Source: Nonomuraea sp. PA05
GTDB lineage: Bacteria; Actinomycetota; Actinomycetes; Streptosporangiales; Streptosporangiaceae
Direction of reading: 5' to 3'
Length of the DNA stretch: 64,000 nucleotides
Assembly: GCF_008086045.1 (NCBI RefSeq)
Contig: NZ_VSEY01000014.1
Coordinates: 1 to 64,000 of the forward strand
The notes under the pieces: generated by a model
Database searches by the model: none
What the model was told of the DNA's origin: nothing
Seen by the model: the letters and a program-made list of their open reading frames with translations, nothing else
Made by a program: the position numbers and the translations under genes
Shown: positions 48,316-55,449 of the stretch, piece by piece
Position numbering within the stretch: the stretch's first letter is position 1
Layout: each line of letters starts with the position of its first letter

Positions 48316-50165
48316 CGCCGCTCCCTCAGCCCGAGAATGCCCTCCCAGATGGCGCGAGCCGCCGGAGCCGCCCCCTCGGCGCCCCTGCCGCCCTCCGACA
48401 GCACCACGACCACCGTGTAGGCGGGATCGGGCGCGAACGAGGCGAACCAGGAGGTGTCGCGCCGCCCGAACGACTCCGCCGTCCCCGTCTTCCCCGCCAC
48501 CGCGATCTTCCCGAACGGGAACCCCTTGAAGGCGCCCCCGGCCGTTCCCGTCCTCGGCACCTGGGTGAGCGCCTGGCGGATGAAACGCAGCGTCGCCGCC
48601 GTCGCGGGCAGCCGCCCCGCCGCCGGCGGCGTGATCGTGCGCACCGCCGTCCCGTCGGGCCGCACCACCTTCAGACCGACGCGTGGATGGTGCAGGGTGC
48701 CGCCGTTGGCCACGGCCGCGTACGCGCGCGCCAGCTGCAGCGGCGTCACCAGCACGCCGCCCTGCCCGATGGAGAGGTTCGCCGCGTCGCCGCCCCGCCA
48801 CACGCCGCCGCCCCGGCAGTTCTCCCGCGCGATCACCGTCAGGTACGCCGCCCGCGCCCGGTCGGCCAGCTCCGGATAGCCTTTCCCGGCCCGGCGGCAG
48901 CTCTCCGCCCGGGTGGCCCGCCAGTACGCCTTCTTCGCGGCCGCGTCCGGCACCGCGCCCGCCGCCTCGCCCGGCAGGTCCACGCCCGTGGGCCGGCCGA
49001 AGCCGAACCCGCGGGCGGTCCGCTCCAGGGCGTCGGAGCCGCGCCGCCAGAGCTGGTCGGCCAGCCGGTAGAAGATCGTGTCGCACGACTGGACGAGCGC
49101 CCCGTGCATGGTCATCAGGCCCAGGTCGGCGCTGCCGAAGTTGCGGAACACCCGGTCGCCGACCGTGTAGCCGGGCGGGCAGTCGTAGGTGGCGCCGAGC
49201 CCGTACCCGGCCGACGCCGCTGCCGCCGCCGAGGCGACCTTCCACGTCGAGCCGGGCGCCCACTCGCCCTGCACCGCCTGCGACAGCAGCGGCAGCGCCC
49301 GGTACTCGCGCGCCGTCACGCCGTCCGTCCACACCGCCGGGTCGTACGCGGGCCGCCCGGCCAGCGCCACCACCCGGCCCGTCCCCGACTCCAGCACCAC
49401 GGCCGCGCCCGACGAGCCGCCGCTGCCCGCCAGCGCCCGGGCGAGCGCCTGCTCCGAGATGGCCTGGATGCGGGAGTCGATGCTGGTCACCAGCGTGTCG
49501 CCGGGCACGGGCGGGTCCTCGCGGATCGTCCTGGTGACCTTGCCCGTGTTGTCCACGGCCACGTCCCTGCGGCCCGGCCGCCCGGCCAGATCACGGTCGT
49601 AGGCCGCTTCCAGGCCGTCGCGGCCCCGGACGCCCTGCACGTACCCGAGGGTGTGCGCCGCCGCCGCGCCGTGCGGGTAGACCCGGATCGGGCGCAGCTC
49701 CGTGCGGACGCCGGGGAAGTCCTGCTGGCGCTCGCTGATCTGCAGCGCCACCGGCACGCTCACGTCCCGCGCGACGGGGATCGGCTCGTACGGCGAGCCC
49801 TGCCAGCACGGCTTCGGCACCCCCTCCTCGCACAATCGCACCTTCTCCGCGATCTGCCGGTACGGCTGACCGAGCGCCTCGCCCAGCCGCGTCAGCACCG
49901 CCCGGCCGCCGTCCGGCTGGTGGGCCAGGGCGACGGCGTCCACCGTGACGACGGGGCGGGTGTTGTTGGTGACCAGGGGGCGGCCGTTCACGTCCAGGAT
50001 CGGGCCCCGGGTGGGGGGCAGCGCGATGCTTCTGATCCGGATGTCGGCCGCGGCCCTGACGTACGCGTCGCCGTTCACGACCTGCAAGAACCACAGGCGG
50101 CCGAGCAGCGTGACGAGCATCGCGGTGGCCACCAGCCGCAGCACCACCAGCCTGGCCCTAGACAC
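48312..50165 (-). CDS. mrdA: Penicillin-binding protein 2 (class B transpeptidase)
   Basis: A 617-residue class B PBP: one N-terminal membrane helix (LVVLRLVATAMLVTLLGRLW), a dimerisation domain with RGPILDVNGRPL, and a transpeptidase domain with SxxK as STWK at 306-309 (nucleophile Ser306), SxN replaced by QSCDT, and KTGT in VAGKTGTAESFG. It cross-links peptidoglycan in partnership with RodA. Start ATG 50165. Follows mreD by about 56 bp in the same operon. Confidence 0.94.
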   Translation of the reverse strand: MSRARLVVLRLVATAMLVTLLGRLWFLQVVNGDAYVRAAADIRIRSIALPPTRGPILDVNGRPLVTNNTRPVVTVDAVALAHQPDGGRAVLTRLGEALGQPYRQIAEKVRLCEEGVPKPCWQGSPYEPIPVARDVSVPVALQISERQQDFPGVRTELRPIRVYPHGAAAAHTLGYVQGVRGRDGLEAAYDRDLAGRPGRRDVAVDNTGKVTRTIREDPPVPGDTLVTSIDSRIQAISEQALARALAGSGGSSGAAVVLESGTGRVVALAGRPAYDPAVWTDGVTAREYRALPLLSQAVQGEWAPGSTWKVASAAAAASAGYGLGATYDCPPGYTVGDRVFRNFGSADLGLMTMHGALVQSCDTIFYRLADQLWRRGSDALERTARGFGFGRPTGVDLPGEAAGAVPDAAAKKAYWRATRAESCRRAGKGYPELADRARAAYLTVIARENCRGGGVWRGGDAANLSIGQGGVLVTPLQLARAYAAVANGGTLHHPRVGLKVVRPDGTAVRTITPPAAGRLPATAATLRFIRQALTQVPRTGTAGGAFKGFPFGKIAVAGKTGTAESFGRRDTSWFASFAPDPAYTVVVVLSEGGRGAEGAAPAARAIWEGILGLRERR

Positions 50166-50221
50166 GGTGCCTCACCACCCCGGCCCGCATGCCCGCGGAT
50201 ACGGCGCCGACCTGTGCGCGC

Positions 50222-50752
50222 CTAGACACGGCGCGGCGCCGGCTGGGACTTCGTGCCCTCGGAAGGGCGCCGCCGTGCCACCACGACACCCCCGGCGGCC
50301 CCGAGCGCCACCGTCCAGGCCAGCGTGAGCGCCGCCCAGGACGCGGGCGCCGCCGGCGGCCCGGCCAGCGCCGTGCGCCACGGCTCGTCCCCGAGCGCCA
50401 CCGCCGCCGCCACCTGCAGCACCGTGCCCAGCACCGCCCCGAGCCCGCCGGCGAGCAACGGCCTGCCCGCGGAGCCGCCCTCGTACGGCCGCCCGCTCGC
50501 CCGCAACCGCCCGGCCAGCAGCCCCGTCACCGACAGCACCAGCGCCGTGCGCCCCACGGTGCCGTCGGCGGGCGGCGTCACGTCGGCGGCCAGCCCGGCG
50601 ACCAGCCCCGCCACGCACCCCCAGACCGGCCCCCTGGCCAGCGCCGCCCACACCACGGCCAGCACCACCAGGTCGGGCCCGCCCCACGGCGACCGGTTGA
50701 CCAGCACCACCTGCACCAGTGGCGCCACGAGCGCGAGCAACACCAGCCCCAA
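50222..50752 (-). CDS. mreD: Rod shape-determining protein MreD
   Basis: A 176-residue membrane protein with five hydrophobic segments (GLVLLALVAPLVQVVLVNRS at the start, then FxxGxxxD-like GLVAGLAADVTPP). It bridges MreC and the wall-synthesis enzymes. I choose TTG 50752, because GGAGGTGAG lies five bases upstream; GTG 50761 is within that site, and an in-frame ATG/GTG series up to 50845 would translate two 42-bp repeats. Conserved at the family level but weak in sequence, as usual for MreD. Confidence 0.82.
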   Translation of the reverse strand: MGLVLLALVAPLVQVVLVNRSPWGGPDLVVLAVVWAALARGPVWGCVAGLVAGLAADVTPPADGTVGRTALVLSVTGLLAGRLRASGRPYEGGSAGRPLLAGGLGAVLGTVLQVAAAVALGDEPWRTALAGPPAAPASWAALTLAWTVALGAAGGVVVARRRPSEGTKSQPAPRRV

Positions 50753-50758
50753 CGCCCT

Positions 50759-50854
50759 CACCTCCGCGGCTCCAGCACCCGCTGCCCCGCACCTGGCCCG
50801 CACCTCTGCGGCTCCAGCACCCGCTGCCCCGCACCTGGCCCGCACCTCCGCGGC
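50759..50854. repeat. 42-bp tandem repeat between mreC and mreD
   Basis: Two full copies (50759-50800, 50801-50842; one base differs) and a 12-bp partial copy. On the coding strand each copy carries a GGAGGTG-like ribosome-binding sequence, so mreD is preceded by two or three spaced Shine-Dalgarno elements, only the last of which is properly placed before TTG 50752. Confidence 0.9.
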
Positions 50855-50867
50855 CCGCGCATGGCGC

Positions 50868-51605
50868 TCACTTTCCGGGCGGCGGCACGATCACCGCCAC
50901 CAGCCCGAGCGCCGACAGCCGGGCGGCGGGCCGTACCAAGGCCGTCCGCGTGGCCGTCCCCGGCTCGCTCCGCACCGCGGCGACCGTCCCGATGGGCACC
51001 CCGCCCACGTACGGCCGCCCACCGGCGGACCCCAGCGTCACCACCTCGTCCCCCACCCCGATCGGCGCGTTCGGATCGAACAGGCTCAGCCGCAGCCCCT
51101 CACCAGGCACCCCCGTCACCACCCCCAGCTCCCCGGACCCGGCCATCCGCGCCCCGATGGACGAGGCCGCGTCGGTGATCAGCGACACCGACGCCGTGGC
51201 GGGCCCCGCCCAGGTGACCTTGCCGACCAGGCCGTCGGCGTTCAGCACGGTCACGTCCCGCGCGACCCCCGACGAGGCCCCCGCGTCGATGGTGACGCTC
51301 TGCCCCCGCCCGAACCCGACCACGTGCGCCGCCACGCCCCGATGCCCGTCCGGCACGCCGGCCCGCGCCACGGACCGGGTGCCGGACGACAGCAGCCGGG
51401 CCCGCAGCGCCGCGTTCTCCTCCTCCAGCTCCCGCAGCCGGTCCTGGCCGCCGAACGCCCTGGTCGCCGTGGCGAAGGCGCTCTCGACCGCGCCGTACAC
51501 GCTCGCCCCCGCCGCCCGTACGGGCGTCAGCGGCGTCAGCGTCCTGTCGATCGCGACGAGCAGGACGGCGGAGCCCAGCACGAGCAGGACGAGCGCCCGC
51601 TTCAC
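50868..51605 (-). CDS. mreC: Rod shape-determining protein MreC
   Basis: A 245-residue bitopic protein: N-terminal membrane helix (KRALVLLVLGSAVLLVAIDR), coiled coil (RELEEENAALRARLLSSGTR) and a beta-rich extracytoplasmic domain (VGFGRGQSVTIDAGASSGV, GLVGKVTWAGPATASVSLIT). It links MreB to the PBP2-RodA machinery. GTG 51605 overlaps the mreB stop by 4 bp, which decides the start. C-terminus ends VAVIVPPPGK. Confidence 0.92.
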   Translation of the reverse strand: MKRALVLLVLGSAVLLVAIDRTLTPLTPVRAAGASVYGAVESAFATATRAFGGQDRLRELEEENAALRARLLSSGTRSVARAGVPDGHRGVAAHVVGFGRGQSVTIDAGASSGVARDVTVLNADGLVGKVTWAGPATASVSLITDAASSIGARMAGSGELGVVTGVPGEGLRLSLFDPNAPIGVGDEVVTLGSAGGRPYVGGVPIGTVAAVRSEPGTATRTALVRPAARLSALGLVAVIVPPPGK

Positions 51606-52825
51606 CGGCGTGACCAATCGGGCAGCAGCACGTCCCGCATGGCCTGGAAGCGCTCCACGCAGCGGCCCGCGCCGAGCGCCACCGAGTACAGCGGCTTGTC
51701 GACGAGGCGGATGGGCATGCCGGTGGCCTGGCCCATCCGCTCGGGCAGGCCCCGTAACAGGGCGCCGCCGCCGGTCAGCACGATGCCGTTGTCGAGCAGG
51801 TCGCCCGCCAGCTCGGCCGGGCACTGGTCGAGCGTCGTCTGCACGGCGTCGATGATGGCCTGCACCTGGTCCTCGATGGCCTCGCTGACCTGCTCGGCGG
51901 TGATGGTGGCGGTCTTGGGCAGGCCGCTGACGAGGTCGCGCCCGCGTACGGGGGCGGAGGTCTTCAGGTCGAGCGCGCGCGGCGCGGCGGACGGCGTCGC
52001 GCTCTCGGCCTTGGGCTTGGAGCGGAACGGGTTCCAGCCGCGCGGCGGCGGGGCGGGCTGCTCGGCGGGCTCGTCGCCCACGGGGTCGTCCGGCTCGTCG
52101 AGGACGGGCGGGGCGAGGCCGACGCGGTGCCGTCCGACGGAGTCGGCCGCGATCACCGGCGCGGGCCGCACCAGGCCGAGGTCGATCTTGATGCGTTCGG
52201 CGGTGCGCTCGCCGAGCAGCAGCGCGTGCTCCTTCTTGACGTGGGTGACGATGGCCTCGTCCAGCTCGTCGCCGCCGACCCGCAGGGACTTGGCCACCAC
52301 GACGCCGCTCATCGACACGATGGCGACCTCGGTGGTGCCGCCGCCGATGTCGACCACCATGTTGCCGGTGGCCTCGCCGACCTTGACGCCCGCGCCGATC
52401 GCGGCGGCCATCGGCTCCTCGATGATGTGCACCCGCCGGGCGCCCGCCTCGTACGCGGCCTCCTTGACGGCCCGCTGCTCGATCGAGGTGGTGCCGCTGG
52501 GGACCGCCACGACGATGCGTGGCTTGGCGAGGAACCGGCTCGGGTGCGCCTTCTGGATGAACAGCCGTAACATGCGCTCCGCCGCGTCCAGGTCCGCGAT
52601 CACGCCGTCCTTGAGCGGCCTGATGGTGGCGATGTGCGGGGGAGTGCGGCCGACCATGCGCTTGGCCGCCTTGCCGACGGCGACGACGGTGTTCTTGTGC
52701 AGGTTGATCGCGATGACCGAGGGCTCGTTCAGCACGATGCCCTTCCTGCGGACGTAGACGAGGGTGTTCGCCGTCCCGAGATCGACGGCTATGTCATGAC
52801 CGAGAAGAGCCCATGCGAATGCCAT
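51602..52825 (-). CDS. mreB: Rod shape-determining protein MreB with a long insertion
   Basis: A 407-residue actin-like protein that polymerises along the membrane and directs wall synthesis. Phosphate 1 (DIAVDLGTANTLVYV), connect 1, phosphate 2 (VVDIGGGTTEVAIVS) and the adenosine motif (GIVLTGGGALLRGLPERM) are intact. Between RIKIDLG (ending at 217) and RGRDLVSGLP (294) the protein has 76 residues where typical MreB has about 14; the insert is rich in Pro, Ala, Asp and Glu. ATG 52825 is the start. First gene of the mreBCD-mrdA-rodA operon. Confidence 0.93.
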   Translation of the reverse strand: MAFAWALLGHDIAVDLGTANTLVYVRRKGIVLNEPSVIAINLHKNTVVAVGKAAKRMVGRTPPHIATIRPLKDGVIADLDAAERMLRLFIQKAHPSRFLAKPRIVVAVPSGTTSIEQRAVKEAAYEAGARRVHIIEEPMAAAIGAGVKVGEATGNMVVDIGGGTTEVAIVSMSGVVVAKSLRVGGDELDEAIVTHVKKEHALLLGERTAERIKIDLGLVRPAPVIAADSVGRHRVGLAPPVLDEPDDPVGDEPAEQPAPPPRGWNPFRSKPKAESATPSAAPRALDLKTSAPVRGRDLVSGLPKTATITAEQVSEAIEDQVQAIIDAVQTTLDQCPAELAGDLLDNGIVLTGGGALLRGLPERMGQATGMPIRLVDKPLYSVALGAGRCVERFQAMRDVLLPDWSRR

Positions 52826-52942
52826 GTGCCGCACACGCCTTTCCGACCGGCAGGGGCAGGGGGACACTGCCCTCAGTGGCGCTGCCCTGAAGAAGGCTGG
52901 CCGCAAACGCGATATGTCTGTAGCCGTGACAGTCCGTGCAGG

Positions 52943-54811
52943 TCAGCCGGGATCGTAGGAGCAGCGCAGACCCGTCCGCACGGTAGCCCGCAATTCCTCC
53001 CCGATGACGGGATCGGCTATCGCGACGCGATCCACGGCCCGCCTGATCGCCTTGCCGACCGCTGTCCTGGCCCGCTCCTCGCTGCCGGCGAACGTGCGCG
53101 GCCGGCCGCCGAGCCCGGTCGCCGAGGCCAGCTCGGCCACCAGCCAGTCGCGCTCGGCCCGCCGCTGCTGCGCCTGCTGGGCCTGGTGGTTGGCCTCCAG
53201 CTCGGCGATCTCGGCGTCGAGCTGCGCCAGCCTGCTCCGGTACGCGCGCCCCGCCGGCCCGTCCAGCACCCGCTGCGCCGACGCCTGCCCGGGCACCGCG
53301 TCGGGCGACCCGGCGGCCAGGTCGGCGGCCGGGATCTCCTTGCCGGGGCTGGCCAGCAGCGCCGCCAGGTGCAGCATGCCCACGCAGTGGTCCACCAGCG
53401 CGGTCCGCGCGCCCAGCTCGACCCGCCACTGCGCGCCCACCGCCCGGCAGGTCACCCGCTCGGCCACGTAGCGGGGCACGTGCATGCCGAGCGCGTCGGC
53501 CTCCTGCGCGGCCAGCGCGCTCTGCCGGCGCGCACCCTCGTCCCTGGGGCCGTCGCGCATCGCCAGCGCCTGGCCCAGCCGCGAGCGTGACAGCGCGACC
53601 GCCGGCCAGTGGCCCAGCGCCAGGTTCTCGTGGACGGCCCTGCGCAGGTGCGTGATCGCCAGGTCCAGGTCGCCCGCGGTGATCGCGGCCACGCCCAGGC
53701 TGTGCCGGGCCGAGCCGAAGCAGGCGATGCCGGGGCTCGTCATGACGGGCAGCCCCGCGTACGGGGCCAGCAGCGTCCCCGCCCTGGCCGCCAGGTCGGC
53801 GTCGCCCAGCAGGTCGGCCGCCTCCACGATCGCGTACATCGACATCAGCCAGGTGCTCGTGCGCGGCCGGTCCGCCAGCACGCCGCGGCGCAGCCTGGCC
53901 AGCATGCTCTCGGCCAGCCGCCGGTCCCCGGCCGCCGCCGCCGCGACCGCCAGGCCCGCGTACGGGGAGTCGTCCACGGCGGGCAGCATGGGCGAGTTCA
54001 GCAGGTCGGTCAGCAGCGGGACCAGCTCGCCGATCCTGCCCTGGTACCAGCGGATGGCGGCGAGCTGGCGGACGTACCAGCCGGGCGCGTCGTGGTCGCC
54101 CGCCGCCATGCCCCGCTCGTAGCAGGTGGCGGCGCGCTCCTCGGCCTGCTCGAACCGGCCGGCGCGGGTGAGCAGCATCACCTCGATCGCGCCGACCACG
54201 AACTCGATGGCCTGCTGCCCCTCGCCGTCCAGCGCGATGCGCAGCTCGCCCAGGGCCCGCTCGGCGTGCGGGTCGGCGTCCAGGAGCAGGTCCACGGTGC
54301 GCCACAGCAGGCCGATGAGCAGGTCGGACCGGCGTCCCGTGCGGGAGGCCACCCCGATCAGCTCCCTGGCCAGCTCCATCCGCCGCGCCCCGTCGCCGGG
54401 GCCGAGCATGCAGTGGTGCGCCAGGCTCAGCGCCTCGGCCAGCGCCACCGGGTCGTCGGCCGCCCGCGCCTCCGACACCAGCGCCATGATCGCGTCCATG
54501 CCGCCGGCGCCGTAGTCGTCCTCCGCCGCCAGCCTGATCCGCAGTCGCAGCGCCAGCGGTGAGTCCGCGTCGAGCCGCGAAAGCGCCTCGCGCTGGCGCA
54601 GCCGCACCGTCGCCACGGCCGCGGCCGTGCGGTGCTCGTGCACCCACATCCCGCCCAGCCCGAGCGCCGCCCTGGCCAGCGCGGCCGCCTCGCCGCGCTG
54701 CGCCGCCTCCGCGTAGGCGTAGTCGAACCGTTCACGTGCCCGCCGCATGTCCCCCTTGACCAGCAGCGCGTGCTCTCCGTCGAGGAGAGTCCACTCCAGC
54801 GTTTCGATCAC
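52943..54811 (-). CDS. Helical-repeat (TPR-like) protein with AfsR-type C-terminal tail
   Basis: A 622-residue soluble protein of about a dozen helical repeats (for example FDYAYAEAAQRGEAAALARA, RFEQAEERAATCYERGM, DLDLAITHLRRAVHENLALG). A coiled coil (AQLDAEIAELEANHQAQQAQ) precedes a C-terminal ERARTAVGKAIRRAVDRVAI segment ending in RTGLRCSYDPG. That tail recurs at the end of large actinobacterial ATP-binding regulators, but here no ATPase or HTH is present. GTG 54811 has AAGG/GGGGG upstream. A protein-interaction role is inferred. Confidence 0.7.
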   Translation of the reverse strand: MIETLEWTLLDGEHALLVKGDMRRARERFDYAYAEAAQRGEAAALARAALGLGGMWVHEHRTAAAVATVRLRQREALSRLDADSPLALRLRIRLAAEDDYGAGGMDAIMALVSEARAADDPVALAEALSLAHHCMLGPGDGARRMELARELIGVASRTGRRSDLLIGLLWRTVDLLLDADPHAERALGELRIALDGEGQQAIEFVVGAIEVMLLTRAGRFEQAEERAATCYERGMAAGDHDAPGWYVRQLAAIRWYQGRIGELVPLLTDLLNSPMLPAVDDSPYAGLAVAAAAAGDRRLAESMLARLRRGVLADRPRTSTWLMSMYAIVEAADLLGDADLAARAGTLLAPYAGLPVMTSPGIACFGSARHSLGVAAITAGDLDLAITHLRRAVHENLALGHWPAVALSRSRLGQALAMRDGPRDEGARRQSALAAQEADALGMHVPRYVAERVTCRAVGAQWRVELGARTALVDHCVGMLHLAALLASPGKEIPAADLAAGSPDAVPGQASAQRVLDGPAGRAYRSRLAQLDAEIAELEANHQAQQAQQRRAERDWLVAELASATGLGGRPRTFAGSEERARTAVGKAIRRAVDRVAIADPVIGEELRATVRTGLRCSYDPG

Positions 54812-55002
54812 TGGCCTTACCCCCGTGGCAGCCTGAATACCTGGCGCACCCATGGGTGGCGGGCCTCCCACCGCTCCGCTTCCCCGGCCGATGAACTATC
54901 GGGTGAACAACCATGGAGACGGCTCCCTGCCGTCGTCCGGTTCAATTCCACCTCAAACCGGAAAGTTTCGGAACCGAATTACGGGACGGAGATGTCCGGG
55001 AT

Positions 55003-55434
55003 TCAGCACACCGTACGCCAGGTCTGCTCCTCCACCAGCTCGGTGCTGCGCCAGCCGTCCGGGGTGCGGCGCAGGTGGTGATGGTAGTAGCCGCCGCCGT
55101 GCAGGAAACCCTCGGTCCCCGCGGCCACCATCTCCCGCGTCGGAGCCAGCGTGTCGGTGAACGGCGCGCTCACTCTGGCCTCGCCCCCGGCCAGGTCGAC
55201 GCGCGCCGCGCCGATCAGGTGCAGCCTGGCGGGCCAGTGCACCAGCACCTCGGCCAGCCACGCCTTGACCTCGTCCCTGGTGCCCCTGATGCCGCCTGAC
55301 GAGCTGTAGTCGATCACCGCGTCCTGGCAGAACACCTCGTCGAGCAGGTCCCACTGGCCCGAGTCGATGGCGTAGGTGTAGCGCGCGAGCAGGCCGGCGA
55401 TCTCTAATCGGTCGGCGATCTCCTGATGGTCCAT
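55003..55434 (-). CDS. SnoaL-like/NTF2-fold protein
   Basis: A 143-residue NTF2-like protein (SnoaL_4 pattern): DRLEIAGLLARYTYAIDSGQ, DEVFCQDAVIDYSSSGGIRG and a late HHHLRRTPDGWRSTEL. The fold is used by cyclases, isomerases, dioxygenase small subunits and many unknowns; substrate not predictable. ATG 55434, only 15 bp after the large membrane protein's stop on the same strand, so perhaps co-transcribed. Confidence 0.85.
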   Translation of the reverse strand: MDHQEIADRLEIAGLLARYTYAIDSGQWDLLDEVFCQDAVIDYSSSGGIRGTRDEVKAWLAEVLVHWPARLHLIGAARVDLAGGEARVSAPFTDTLAPTREMVAAGTEGFLHGGGYYHHHLRRTPDGWRSTELVEEQTWRTVC

Positions 55435-55449
55435 GTGCTGATCGTCGCG

